A stretch of DNA of 64,000 bases from Heyndrickxia camelliae (GCF_002844575.1 NZ_PIQO01000001.1:408895-472894), one strand, 5' to 3'. Shown: positions 17,459 to 26,830, counted from the first letter of the stretch. Numbers and translations: made by a program. Notes: generated from the letters alone by a model not told the origin.

Positions 17459-17935
17459 ATGACATTGGAAAATGATGTTTTATTGGAAAGTTATACAGAC
17501 GAAATGGAGATAATAGAATTTCAATTAAGAAACAATAAATTCGGAATTGACGTTATTAAAGTAAAGGAAATTATTCAGCCTTTGCCTGTTACGTATGTAC
17601 CTCATGCGCATCCATACATGGAAGGGATTGTTCAACTGAGGGGAGAGGTTTTGCCAGTAATTGACTTAGCAAAGGTACTGAATATAGATCAGAGTGAAGA
17701 TGAGCTAAATGAGAAATATATTGTTTCCGAGTTTAAGCAAGGAAAAGTGATTTTTCATGTACATGAGGTTAGTAAAATTCATCGAATTTTGAGGGATCAG
17801 ATAGAATTGCCTGATGAAATGGTCGCAAGTAGTGGAAAGCAAGTAATAGGTATAATAAAAAACGCAGACAATATGATATTAATGCTTGATTACGAAAGTA
17901 TTATTTCAGAAATGAATCCAGCTGCAACCAACTGA
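17459..17935 (+). CDS. CheW-like chemotaxis coupling protein at the cheV locus, no receiver domain
   Basis: 158-residue single CheW domain: IIEFQLRNNKFGIDVIKVKEIIQP, then YMEGIVQLRGEVLPVIDL and KYIVSEFKQGKVIFHV, which matches the N-terminal half of CheV. B. subtilis CheV is about 300 residues with a C-terminal receiver domain. Here the frame stops after NPAATN and a terminator begins within about 10 bases, so the receiver is missing rather than frameshifted. ATG at 17459 is chosen with AAGGGAAG upstream. Neighbours patA and ykyB are syntenic with cheV. It could act as a CheW adaptor. eag, motA and motB are also absent from their usual place. Confidence 0.75.
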   Translation: MTLENDVLLESYTDEMEIIEFQLRNNKFGIDVIKVKEIIQPLPVTYVPHAHPYMEGIVQLRGEVLPVIDLAKVLNIDQSEDELNEKYIVSEFKQGKVIFHVHEVSKIHRILRDQIELPDEMVASSGKQVIGIIKNADNMILMLDYESIISEMNPAATN

Positions 17936-17943
17936 GTTCGCTC

Positions 17944-17980
17944 AAAAAAAGAAGAGCATCGAAATGCTCTTCTTTTTTTT
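17944..17980. terminator. Bidirectional terminator between the CheW-like gene and ykyB
   Basis: Stem GAAGAGCAT / ATGCTCTTC with a CGAA tetraloop, flanked by A7 and T8 runs. Confidence 0.9.
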
Positions 17981-17992
17981 ATCCTGAAAGTA

Positions 17993-18457
17993 TTAATGGT
18001 AACTATCTCCAAGCCTTTTAAAAATCGGTCTTTCTGTACGCGGTTTTCGTCTAAGGGTACGGGAACTATTCATCTCCCTTAAGCCGGTATATGTCTGTAA
18101 TAATTGCTTAGCCTGATTTAAAGGCATTTGGCATTTTGGATTCCGTGTATAGCGATCTAACTTTCCGAGATGAGGAAGTGTTTTAAAGTCTTCTTTTGTC
18201 GGGGGAATATGAAACGAATAATCACCGCATTGTACAAGAACATCTGATTGCTGCTGACTATATTTTGGATTATCAGAAAAATGAAGACCTACTTTTTTTG
18301 CTTTTCCTTCTTGAACCATTTTCTCAATTGCTTCTCTTTTTAATTTATATAAAAACTTTGGATTTATGGCTGTCTTTGCATGCCGATTTACAGTGAAAAT
18401 AGCATGTGAGAGGTTTAATATAGAAGGTGGTAATGGAGCGGAAGAGTGTGAATTCAA
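17993..18457 (-). CDS. ykyB: YkyB family protein
   Basis: 154-residue soluble protein of the YkyB family, the same length as I recall for the B. subtilis protein. Recognisable stretches are ILNLSHAIFTVNRHAKTA at the N-terminus, KKVGLHFSDNPKYSQQQSD in the middle and a basic, Arg-rich tail. No catalytic motif or membrane segment is seen and no function is known to me. Position next to the cheV-like gene is conserved. It is divergent from the MarR/MMPL operon. Confidence 0.8.
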   Translation of the reverse strand: MNSHSSAPLPPSILNLSHAIFTVNRHAKTAINPKFLYKLKREAIEKMVQEGKAKKVGLHFSDNPKYSQQQSDVLVQCGDYSFHIPPTKEDFKTLPHLGKLDRYTRNPKCQMPLNQAKQLLQTYTGLREMNSSRTLRRKPRTERPIFKRLGDSYH

Positions 18458-18583
18458 AAAAACGAACTCCTTTCCATTGTGAAATAATTTTGAAATTGAT
18501 TAATTTTATTATACTACTATTTCGAGGGATTGGAAAGGCTCTCTCCAAAGTAATAAATGTTTTGTGAAAATATCATCAATTTA

Positions 18584-18613
18584 TTGACAGGACAATTATG
18601 ACCAATTTATAGT
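18584..18613 (+). promoter_or_regulatory. Promoter of the MarR/MMPL operon
   Basis: TTGACA (18584-18589), 18-bp spacer, TATAGT (18608-18613), just upstream of the MarR TTG start. The spacer contains GACAGGACAATTATGACC repeats that could serve autoregulation. Confidence 0.55.
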
Positions 18614-18647
18614 TATGGGTGTTAACAGTTTAGGGGGTGAACTATAT

Positions 18648-19100
18648 TTGGAAAGGGATAAAATAAAAACTTTAATAAAAAGATATGAAGATGTATATTT
18701 ATTTGCTACAAAAAGAATATCTTCTCTAATATCTGATATGGTGTTGGAGGATCTTTCTATTGAACAGTATTCCATGCTTAGAATTATTTATCATCAAGGG
18801 CCGCTTCGAGCGGCAGAATTAACAGAACAATTATGTGTTCATAAAAGCGCTATTACTGCTAAGGTAGATAAATTAGAAAGTAAGGGCTTTATTTCAAGAG
18901 AAAGAGATCAATCCGATCGCAGAAATGTATACATAACCGTTACAGAAGAAGGTAAAAAGATTTGTGAAAAAGTAGAATTAAAAATAGAAAAGTTTGTCGA
19001 GCAATACTTAGAAGAGCTTGATACTGAAGACTTGGAACTATTTATCAATCTTTATGAAAAGATAACCAATATCATTCAGAAATCAAAGGAGGTAGAGTAA
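18648..19100 (+). CDS. MarR-family regulator of the adjacent MMPL exporter (YdgG-like)
   Basis: 150-residue winged-helix regulator. The DNA-binding region shows RAAELTEQLCVHKSAITAKVDKLESKG and the wing DQSDRRNVYITVTEEG. The start is TTG at 18648, 7-8 bases after AGGGGGTGA. The frame is open further upstream to 18615 but without a ribosome binding site there. The MMPL gene starts 4 bases after its stop, so this is a regulator-transporter operon like B. subtilis ydgG-ydgH. Ligand unknown. One Cys (QLCVH) lies in the recognition region. Confidence 0.85.
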   Translation: MERDKIKTLIKRYEDVYLFATKRISSLISDMVLEDLSIEQYSMLRIIYHQGPLRAAELTEQLCVHKSAITAKVDKLESKGFISRERDQSDRRNVYITVTEEGKKICEKVELKIEKFVEQYLEELDTEDLELFINLYEKITNIIQKSKEVE

Positions 19101-19103
19101 TGA

Positions 19104-22100
19104 ATGAAGTATGTTGTTCGGTTTAGATGGCTATTGTTAGTTTTTTGGGTGGTGATGGCAGCTGTTCTCGTCTGGCAATCTCCAAATATGGAGAAACTTG
19201 TTAGAGAAAAAGGCCAGATTACTGTACCAGATGGTTATCCATCTGAATTAGCTTCTGAAATAAAAAAACAACACACAAGTGAAAAAGGTGGATCAGAATC
19301 CTTTATTATTGTATTTCACGATAATGTAAAATTGAACTCTAGTCAAATCCGAAGTATTCATACAACCATTCAGAAAATACAAGATAAAAAACAAGAATTT
19401 AATGTAAATGGAGTTACAACTCATTTTGACCAACAAGAGTTAAAGAATCAATTAGTATCAAAAGATGGTAAAACCATACTAGCCATACTCGATGTGAATT
19501 TAGGAAATAGGGATATTAGCAGCATCAGAGATAAACTGGAGAAGGCTATCTCTACTCCTAATGTTGAGACGTTGATGACAGGAAATGGGCTAATTAATGA
19601 AGATGTTGTGATTAGTTCGCAAAAAGGACTTAAGAAGACGGAATTAATTACTGTAGCCTTTATCCTAATTGTTCTTATTCTTGTGTTTAGATCCATAGTA
19701 GCTCCAATCATTCCTCTAATAACGGTTGGATTAACTTATTTAGTAAGTCAATCGGTTGTTGCGTTTTTGGTAGAAAAAGTAAATTTTCCATTATCGAATT
19801 TCACACAGATTTTTTTAGTCGCCGTTTTATTTGGAATAGGAACAGATTACTGCATCTTATTACTAAGTCGTTTTAAGGAAGAATTATCAAAGGGAAACGA
19901 AGTGGTTCCAGCGATTATAACCACTTACAGAACTGCAGGGAAAACAGTTTTGTTTAGTGGAATTGCAGTTATGATTGGCTTTGCATCTATAGGTTTTGCG
20001 AGCTTTAAGCTATATCAATCTGCATCTGCAGTTGCTGTAGGAGTAATATTTCTTCTTTTGGCTCTGCTATCCATTGTTCCTTTTTTTATGGCAACGCTTC
20101 GAAAGGTCATTTTTTGGCCACTTAAAGGAAATATTTCTCATTCTGAAAGTAGGCTGTGGGGATGGGCAGGGAACTTGGCCATTACACGTCCTTTCATCGC
20201 ACTTGGGATTGTTGCTATTATTACAATTCCATTATTAATAAGCTATAATGGAAAACTTTCTTTTAATTCCTTGGATGAACTTGGGAATGACTATGAATCA
20301 GTTCAGGCATTCAATATTGTTTCGGACAGTTTTGGATCTGGGGAAATAATGCCGGTTACCGTGTTCCTGGAAAATGATGAATCGATGAAATCTAAGGAAT
20401 ATTTGGGATTAATAGAAAATATCAGCCGTGATTTATCCAAGGTAGATCATATCGAAAAGGTGCGCAGTGCTACACGTCCTGTTGGAGATGTGATGAAAGA
20501 ATTATATGTAAGAAATCAAGCTGGTACTATCAGTGAAGGAATTGGGAAAGGAACGAAGGGCATCGGAGATATAAAATCCGGCTTGGATACCGCTGCTAAG
20601 TCTTTAAGCAAAAATGAACCAAAACTCAAAAGCGTAACAGCTGGTATTGGTAATCTTCAGTCGGGAACAAAATCATTACAGTCAGGTATCACAGATTTAC
20701 AAACGGCGCTTGAGCAAATAGAAAATGGGATTCGTAGTGGATCAAATGGAGCTTATAATTTAAAGAATGGAATTATCAAGGCCCGCCAACAAACCTACAC
20801 ATTAAAAGCTGGAGTAAATCAGCTGCTGATAAACTATCAAAAGATGCATCGAGGAATTCAGCAATTGCAGACTAATTATAACCAATTATCTAATGGAATA
20901 ACCTCCATCCAAAATAGTCTAGTTAATTTAAACAACCATTTTGTCCAGCTAGAATCCAAATATAGTGAACTGAAAGAGGATCTGGACTATCAAACCATTA
21001 AGCATACGGTACAAGGAGCTATTCAGAGCCTTGAGGGAAGCAGTGGAGCAATGATTCAATTAAATAAAAATCTGTCAACCATTAATGATGGTTTTCAGCA
21101 AGCTAATAAAGGCTTAAGTGATGTTTTATCCGGAATATCCAAATTTGCAAAGGGATTTGATCCAATAATAGCTGGATTAGACCAATTGGAATCAGGTATA
21201 ACTAAGGCAGCTGATGCTCAAGCCCAGGTTATTCAAAAGCTTCCAGATGTTTCAAATGGATTAGAAAAAATTGCAGATGGCCAATCACAGCTGCAAAAAG
21301 GGTTTGGGTCTATTGACGGGCAACTGTCAGAGCTGACAAATGGACTTCAACAAAGTACAGACGGATTAGGGAAAATTGAGTCAGGATTAAATGATGCTAG
21401 TAACTATTTAAGTAAGATGGCAGTTGATACTAATCAATCAGGTGTATATATTCCAGATGAATTATTAACCAATACTGATTATCAAACGGCATTAAATACT
21501 TATATTTCGAAAGATGGGAAAATGACAAGTTTTGATTTAATCTTGAATCAAAATCCTTATTCAAATGAAGCAATGCGGACGATTAAGCATATAAATCAAG
21601 CGTTAAAAACTTCATTAAAAGGAACGAAACTAGAAAATGTCCATATAGGGATATCAGGTGTTACAAGTATGAATCGCGATTTGAATAATATGTCTAATGC
21701 AGATTACAGTAGAACAGTTATGTTCATGCTTGCAGGAATAGGGATTATCCTAATCATTCTTTTGAGGTCTCTTATCATGCCGATTTACTTAATATTATCT
21801 TTATTACTAACCTATTATTCTTCTATTGCAATGACAGAGTTGGTATTTGTTCATATTCTTGGATACTCCGGAATTAGCTGGGCGGTTCCATTTTTCGGAT
21901 TTGTTATATTAATGGCATTGGGAATTGATTACTCTATCTTTTTAATGGATCGGTTCACAGAATATCGAAATTTACAAGTAAGAGAAGGTATTTTAATAGC
22001 GATGAAAAATATGGGGACTGTTATTATCTCGGCTGCGATTATACTTGCAGGAACATTTGCAGCAATGCTTCCATCAGGTGTAATGTCATTATTGCAAATT

Positions 22101-22220
22101 GCTACTCTAGTTTTAACTGGGCTATTATTTTATGCCTTCATAGTGCTTCCTCTATTTGTTCCCGTAATGGTAAAAGCAATAGGAAAAGTAAATTGGTGGC
22201 CATTTATATCGAATAAATAG
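19104..22220 (+). CDS. MMPL/RND-superfamily transporter (YdgH-like)
   Basis: 1038-residue inner-membrane transporter of the MMPL group. One N-terminal helix (RWLLLVFWVVMAAVLVW) is followed by an extracytoplasmic region, a five- to six-helix block with GIGTDYCILLLSRFKEE, then a long extracytoplasmic insert of about 400 residues (roughly 455-830), and a second helix block with ALGIDYSIFLMDRFTE. The two GxxxDY motifs are the proton-relay signature. The insert is built of repeated short units such as GIGNLQSGTKSLQSGI, like those of YhgE/Pip proteins, and is predicted coiled-coil. Export of a lipid or drug is inferred from the family. Confidence 0.88.
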   Translation: MKYVVRFRWLLLVFWVVMAAVLVWQSPNMEKLVREKGQITVPDGYPSELASEIKKQHTSEKGGSESFIIVFHDNVKLNSSQIRSIHTTIQKIQDKKQEFNVNGVTTHFDQQELKNQLVSKDGKTILAILDVNLGNRDISSIRDKLEKAISTPNVETLMTGNGLINEDVVISSQKGLKKTELITVAFILIVLILVFRSIVAPIIPLITVGLTYLVSQSVVAFLVEKVNFPLSNFTQIFLVAVLFGIGTDYCILLLSRFKEELSKGNEVVPAIITTYRTAGKTVLFSGIAVMIGFASIGFASFKLYQSASAVAVGVIFLLLALLSIVPFFMATLRKVIFWPLKGNISHSESRLWGWAGNLAITRPFIALGIVAIITIPLLISYNGKLSFNSLDELGNDYESVQAFNIVSDSFGSGEIMPVTVFLENDESMKSKEYLGLIENISRDLSKVDHIEKVRSATRPVGDVMKELYVRNQAGTISEGIGKGTKGIGDIKSGLDTAAKSLSKNEPKLKSVTAGIGNLQSGTKSLQSGITDLQTALEQIENGIRSGSNGAYNLKNGIIKARQQTYTLKAGVNQLLINYQKMHRGIQQLQTNYNQLSNGITSIQNSLVNLNNHFVQLESKYSELKEDLDYQTIKHTVQGAIQSLEGSSGAMIQLNKNLSTINDGFQQANKGLSDVLSGISKFAKGFDPIIAGLDQLESGITKAADAQAQVIQKLPDVSNGLEKIADGQSQLQKGFGSIDGQLSELTNGLQQSTDGLGKIESGLNDASNYLSKMAVDTNQSGVYIPDELLTNTDYQTALNTYISKDGKMTSFDLILNQNPYSNEAMRTIKHINQALKTSLKGTKLENVHIGISGVTSMNRDLNNMSNADYSRTVMFMLAGIGIILIILLRSLIMPIYLILSLLLTYYSSIAMTELVFVHILGYSGISWAVPFFGFVILMALGIDYSIFLMDRFTEYRNLQVREGILIAMKNMGTVIISAAIILAGTFAAMLPSGVMSLLQIATLVLTGLLFYAFIVLPLFVPVMVKAIGKVNWWPFISNK

Positions 22221-22246
22221 AAAATAATATATATCCTTTATTTTAG

Positions 22247-22286
22247 TGTCAGACTCTTATAAAATGGATGAGTCTGACATTTTTTG
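22247..22286 (+). terminator. Terminator after the MMPL gene
   Basis: Stem TGTCAGACTC / GAGTCTGACA with a 13-base loop, then ATTTTTT. Confidence 0.85.
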
Positions 22287-22464
22287 TGGGTATTATATTT
22301 TTTAAACAAAAGGCATTGATATCAAGATGTAATTAGTTAAAATTAATTATTTTATCTTTCGTTCTATTCGTTTATACTGATAATTAGTAAAATAGACATA
22401 AATAGATAAATAGTGACAATTTTTTTGAATAGAAGAGGACCTGGGGATAAAAAGGGATGGTTAT

Positions 22465-24543
22465 ATGAAGCAGACAAATAGGATACATACAAAGAAAGAA
22501 TTGGTACATCCTGAAAGTACACATGAAGAAAAAATGCTTCGTGATATTTTCTTGCATCAAATTTCAGATATGGTTTTTATCATGAAAGTAGAACCTGGTC
22601 CAAAGTTTCGATATGTATTTGTAAATCAAAAAGGACTGGATCATGCAAATCTTAAGGAAGAGCATATTGGCTGTCTTATGGAAGAAGTATTGCCGGAAGA
22701 AACTGCCGCTCATTTAAATATATATTATCAACAAGTTTTAGAAACAAATGAAACGGTCATTTTTACCGATTATATTCAAGTTAATGAAAATGAAAACAGA
22801 ATGTTTGAATCCCGTCTTACTGGAATAAATGATCAAAATGCTATTTCCTATATTGTTGGCATTACGCGTGATGTTACAGATTTAATTGAAACAAGACAAA
22901 AATATCAATCCTTAGTGGATCATAATATGGACACCATTTTTTCTGTTAATAAAAACGGTAGAATAGTAAGTGCAAATCCTGCAAGTATGAAGATGATCGG
23001 TTATACAGAAGAAGAACTTATTAATCGATCTATTTACGAATTAATAGATAAGAGCGGTGTTCGGGAAATATTCAGAGTAATGTCTAACACGCTATCTGGA
23101 GAGCCCCAGGAAACGAATGACTGCACATTTATTAATAAATATGGGGTTAAGTTATATGCGCAGCTAAAAACGGTTCCTATTGAAATAAATGGTGAAATTC
23201 AAGGAATATATGTCATCATTCGTGATACTACAGAGCAATGGCGAACAAACGAAAAGATGAATTATATGGCGATGCACGATCATTTAACTGGATTGTGGAA
23301 CCGTCCTGCTTTATTGGAGCATCTACAAGCGGAAATTACGAAATCAATGATTAAAGAACAGGAATTTGCTATTTTTTATATCGACTTAGATCGCTTCAAA
23401 TATTTTAATGATACTTTAGGACACCAAGCAGGGGATGAATTGTTAAAGCAAACTTCCGACCGATTATTAACCTTAAATGTTCCGTATTATCGTGTATATC
23501 GTTTAGGTGGAGACGAATTTGTCATTATTATGCCGCGAACAAAGAAGAAGGAAGCGGATCGTGTTGCAGGGAATATCCTTGCATTGTTTCATGAACCATT
23601 TAATATCTATGATCAAGACTACTACTTGACACCATCCATTGGAATTAGTCTTTTTCCCGAAGACGGGATCGACGCTGAAAGTTTGATTAAAAATGCTGAC
23701 AGTGCACTCATACAGGTGAAAGAAAAAGGGAAGGGACATTATCGTTTTTATCGCACCGAAATGAGTGAAGCATTTCCAAACTACATATTAATGGAATCAC
23801 ATTTACGAAAAGCAATTGAGAAAAACGAATTTATTATGCACTATCAGCCGCAAGTCAATTTACTTGACGGCAATATTAAGAGTTTTGAAGCTTTGATTCG
23901 TTGGAATAACCGTATATTTGGTTTCGTCTCTCCTGCGCAATTTATACCATTAGCAGAGGAAACAGGTTTAATAATCTCGATTGGTGAATGGGTTATTAAC
24001 ACAGTTTGCGAACAACTGTCGATTTGGAGAAAGAAGGGTTTTGAAGATATTCGTGTTGCCATTAATATCTCACCAAAACAATTGCTGGATCCAAACTTGC
24101 CATCTGCTATTAAGAAGGCATTGTTATTTTATAATTTACCGCCATCCTCCATTGAAATAGAAGTCACCGAAGGGGCAATGGAAGATACGAAGAATGCTCT
24201 AACTATGTTGAAACGTTTGAAAGATATTGGACTAGTAATTTCTGTTGATGATTTTGGTACTGGTTATTCTTCATTAAATTATTTGAAAAAATTTCCGATA
24301 GATATTATTAAGATAGATCAGTCATTTGTAAAAGAAATACAAGTAAATGAGAAAGATGCTGCCATTACCAAAACAATTATCAATCTTGCCCATAATCTAG
24401 GAATGGAGGTAATTGCAGAGGGTGTAGAGGAAAGCGATCAGGTACAATTCCTCATCTCTGCCCAATGTCTTAAAGCGCAAGGCTTTTATTTCAGCCGTCC
24501 GGTAAGTGCGGATGAAATAGAAAAAAATGTACTATGTGTATAA
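22465..24543 (+). CDS. PAS-PAS-GGDEF-EAL cyclic-di-GMP enzyme
   Basis: 692-residue cytoplasmic protein with no membrane helix. Two PAS domains (about residues 30-140 and 150-265) precede GGDEF (motif RLGGDEF, GGDEF at 348-352) and EAL (FEALIRW, EAL at 475-477). Further EAL metal and catalytic residues are present: INISPKQ, EVTEGAME, DDFGTGYSS, IKIDQSF and VIAEGVEE. Both active sites look intact, so it may make and degrade c-di-GMP. The inhibitory RxxD site five residues before GGDEF is absent. It lies near the place of ykuI, an EAL-only protein in B. subtilis, but has a different architecture. Monocistronic. Confidence 0.9.
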   Translation: MKQTNRIHTKKELVHPESTHEEKMLRDIFLHQISDMVFIMKVEPGPKFRYVFVNQKGLDHANLKEEHIGCLMEEVLPEETAAHLNIYYQQVLETNETVIFTDYIQVNENENRMFESRLTGINDQNAISYIVGITRDVTDLIETRQKYQSLVDHNMDTIFSVNKNGRIVSANPASMKMIGYTEEELINRSIYELIDKSGVREIFRVMSNTLSGEPQETNDCTFINKYGVKLYAQLKTVPIEINGEIQGIYVIIRDTTEQWRTNEKMNYMAMHDHLTGLWNRPALLEHLQAEITKSMIKEQEFAIFYIDLDRFKYFNDTLGHQAGDELLKQTSDRLLTLNVPYYRVYRLGGDEFVIIMPRTKKKEADRVAGNILALFHEPFNIYDQDYYLTPSIGISLFPEDGIDAESLIKNADSALIQVKEKGKGHYRFYRTEMSEAFPNYILMESHLRKAIEKNEFIMHYQPQVNLLDGNIKSFEALIRWNNRIFGFVSPAQFIPLAEETGLIISIGEWVINTVCEQLSIWRKKGFEDIRVAINISPKQLLDPNLPSAIKKALLFYNLPPSSIEIEVTEGAMEDTKNALTMLKRLKDIGLVISVDDFGTGYSSLNYLKKFPIDIIKIDQSFVKEIQVNEKDAAITKTIINLAHNLGMEVIAEGVEESDQVQFLISAQCLKAQGFYFSRPVSADEIEKNVLCV

Positions 24544-24570
24544 TATAGATTTCATTCCTAATCATAGTAT

Positions 24571-24604
24571 AACCGCTTCTAAAAAATGGAAGCGGTTATT
24601 TTTG
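24571..24604. terminator. Terminator between the GGDEF-EAL gene and ykuE
   Basis: Stem AACCGCTTC / GAAGCGGTT followed by ATTTTTG. It overlaps the last codons of convergent ykuE. Confidence 0.8.
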
Positions 24605-25477
24605 TCTCTGTTCTGATTGCAAAAAGAAGACTGTTATTTCGGGTACGGATAAAAAACGAAAAGGTAATCGAGTTGTTCCTAGACCACGATTAACATATAA
24701 AAAAAGGGGTGCATTTTTATTTATAAGATATTGTCCTTCAATATATCTTCTTCCATATGGAGGAGTAACCAATGGCCCATAAAACGGTAATTTTACTTGT
24801 CCGCCATGGCTATGTCCGCTTAATTGAATGTCTGCACCAATAGCAGATGCTGCATCTGCCATATCCGGTGCATGGGATAGGAGAATAGAAAAAGCATTTG
24901 TGGGTATCCCCTTGAGTGTTCTTGGAATATCAGGTTTTCCTAACATAGCATCATCAATTCCTGCAATATAAATTTTATTGCCGTCCTCTAATTCAACCGA
25001 AGCTGTTTGATTTCTTAAGACGTAAAAGTTTGCATCTTTCATCATTTGCAAATATATTTCTGTACCATAACCACCATGGTCGTGATTTCCATAAACCGCA
25101 AACTTTCCATAGGGTGCTTTTAATTGTTGTAATGTATTGCAAAGTTCTTTTTTGAAGGGATACTGATTTGGTTTGTCCATTAAATCGCCTGTGAAAAAAA
25201 TAATATCCGGTTGCAAATTATTTATAGTTGCTATATGTTTTTTTAATTGTTCCAAATTATACTGAAAACCAAGATGTGTATCACTAAATTGAACGATTTT
25301 ACAGCCATGAAAGCTTTTCGGAATGTTCTTATGCTGTATTGTAACTTGATTTATTTCTAGACGATGGGGTTCGAGATAACGGCTGTAAAAATATCCGCCA
25401 TAACTAAAGCCAATTAATGCCAAGAAATACCTAATTGTATTTAACAAGAACCGTCTTCGGGATATGGGATTACTCAT
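24596..25477 (-). CDS. ykuE: YkuE, Tat-exported metallophosphoesterase
   Basis: 293-residue calcineurin-like phosphoesterase. An N-terminal twin-arginine signal is visible (SRRRFLLNTIRYFLALIGFSYGGY), so it is probably exported and cell-wall associated. B. subtilis YkuE is a known TatAyCy substrate. The metal-binding motifs follow in order: FSDTHLG, TGDLMD, GNHDHGG, LLSHAPD and SGHSHGGQ. The substrate is not known. Start ATG at 25477. The next gene is separated by 200 bp. Confidence 0.88.
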   Translation of the reverse strand: MSNPISRRRFLLNTIRYFLALIGFSYGGYFYSRYLEPHRLEINQVTIQHKNIPKSFHGCKIVQFSDTHLGFQYNLEQLKKHIATINNLQPDIIFFTGDLMDKPNQYPFKKELCNTLQQLKAPYGKFAVYGNHDHGGYGTEIYLQMMKDANFYVLRNQTASVELEDGNKIYIAGIDDAMLGKPDIPRTLKGIPTNAFSILLSHAPDMADAASAIGADIQLSGHSHGGQVKLPFYGPLVTPPYGRRYIEGQYLINKNAPLFLYVNRGLGTTRLPFRFLSVPEITVFFLQSEQRQK

Positions 25478-25678
25478 TTTTTTTCATGAAGCCACATAAA
25501 ATATTTGATAAGTTTTCCATTTGAATCGCGATATGCTTCTCTCCTTCACGCCTTATCTATTGAAATCTTAAATATTTAAATGTATATTCTATTTATATTG
25601 CGATGTTAAATGAATAATAATTTATAAGATAGAAAAGTTTTAGAAATATCGTGAATAGATAGGAAAGGGGTTATTTTC

Positions 25679-25900
25679 ATGCAGAAACATGAGCATATGG
25701 ACGTTTTCTTTTTACCGACAAGGTCCGGAATGATAAAAATCTATTCATACGGTTTTTCATCTGGCGAATCATGGGGTCAGGTTTTTACTGAATACAATGA
25801 TATTACGGTATCTGTTAAAGGATATAATCAAAAGAAGGCAATTATTAAATCGATTTCTAGATTAAATGATTCATTGCTTAATAAAAATAGAGATAAGTAG
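25679..25900 (+). CDS. Small hypothetical protein
   Basis: 73-residue protein of unrecognised family, soluble by sequence, beginning MQKHEHMDVFFLPTRSG and containing an aromatic-rich centre (IYSYGFSSGESWGQVF). ATG follows AAAGGGG at 9-10 bases, and a terminator lies immediately downstream, so it looks like a genuine one-gene unit. No motif suggests a function. Confidence 0.6.
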   Translation: MQKHEHMDVFFLPTRSGMIKIYSYGFSSGESWGQVFTEYNDITVSVKGYNQKKAIIKSISRLNDSLLNKNRDK

Positions 25901-25905
25901 AGATC

Positions 25906-25932
25906 AAAAAAGGGTTATGAAGCCCTTTTTTT
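25906..25932 (+). terminator. Terminator after the 73-residue ORF
   Basis: Stem AAAAAAGGG / CCCTTTTTTT around an 8-base loop. Confidence 0.7.
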
Positions 25933-26006
25933 GCATCTAAAGAATTTGAATATTTTTAAACTTCCGGTTTCATGTTAAAATGAAGGGAGATAAACAATCA
26001 AAAAAA

Positions 26007-26024
26007 TGAATGACTAATCATTCA
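26007..26024. promoter_or_regulatory. FadR operator upstream of fadH
   Basis: TGAATGACTAATCATTCA is a perfect inverted repeat (extended by AA/TT to 22 bp) and matches the B. subtilis FadR consensus TGAATGAnTAnTCATTCA. It lies 23 bp before the fadH start, suitable for repression relieved by long-chain acyl-CoA. Confidence 0.92.
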
Positions 26025-26046
26025 TTAGTGAAGGGGGAGGAAATGA

Positions 26047-26811
26047 ATGAAGGATCAAGTAGTGATTATCACAGGTGGTTCAAGTGGAATGGGGAAATAT
26101 ATGGCTAAGAGGTTTGCAGAGGATGGTGCAAAGGTTGTAATTACTGGCAGAGATGCTGGAAGACTGCAAACGGTGAAAGAAGAGTTAGAGAAAATACATT
26201 CAAATATTCTTACTGTTCAAATGGATGTAAGAAAACCAGATGATGTACAACGTATGGTTGAGGATACGCATAACCGTTTTGGAAATATTCATTTCCTTGT
26301 CAACAATGCTGCCGGGAATTTTATTTGTCCTGCAGAAAAACTGTCCATTAACGGCTGGAATTCCGTGATAGACATTGTGTTAAATGGAACATTTTATTGT
26401 TCCCATGCAGTCGGTAACTATTGGATTGATAAAGGCATCAAGGGAAGTATCATTAATATGGTTGCAACATATGCATGGAATGCAGGACCGGGAGTCATTC
26501 ACTCCGCATCTGCTAAAGCTGGTGTACTTGCTTTAACAAGAACCTTAGCGGTGGAATGGGGAAGAAAATATGGAATTCGTGTAAATGCGATTGCGCCTGG
26601 CCCAATCGATAAAACAGGTGGAGCAGAAAAGTTATGGGAATCGGAGGAAGCGGCAAAGAGGACCATAAATAGCATTCCATTGGGCAGATTAGGGAACCCG
26701 GAGGAAATTGCAAACTTAGCAGCATTTTTATTTTCAGAAAAATCCTCTTATATAAATGGAGAATGCATAACAATGGATGGAGGTCAATGGTTGAATCAGT
26801 ATCCTTTTTAA
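26047..26811 (+). CDS. fadH: FadH, probable 2,4-dienoyl-CoA reductase
   Basis: 254-residue SDR with TGGSSGMGKYMA near the N-terminus, NNAAGNF, and the active-site stretch HSASAKAGVLALTRTLA, in which Lys is kept and the canonical Tyr is replaced, as in dienoyl-CoA reductases. Length and position after ykuE match B. subtilis FadH (YkuF). It is needed to degrade unsaturated fatty acids with double bonds at even positions. The perfect FadR operator supports membership of the fatty-acid degradation regulon. The acetamidase-family gene starts 19 bases downstream. Confidence 0.9.
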   Translation: MKDQVVIITGGSSGMGKYMAKRFAEDGAKVVITGRDAGRLQTVKEELEKIHSNILTVQMDVRKPDDVQRMVEDTHNRFGNIHFLVNNAAGNFICPAEKLSINGWNSVIDIVLNGTFYCSHAVGNYWIDKGIKGSIINMVATYAWNAGPGVIHSASAKAGVLALTRTLAVEWGRKYGIRVNAIAPGPIDKTGGAEKLWESEEAAKRTINSIPLGRLGNPEEIANLAAFLFSEKSSYINGECITMDGGQWLNQYPF

Positions 26812-26830
26812 TGATTGGGGGCCGTACATA

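Noticed and set aside
18345-18548. 67-codon minus-strand ORF overlapping the ykyB start
   Set aside because: Out of frame with ykyB, hydrophobic-Ile/Phe composition typical of AT-rich chance frames, no ribosome binding site.
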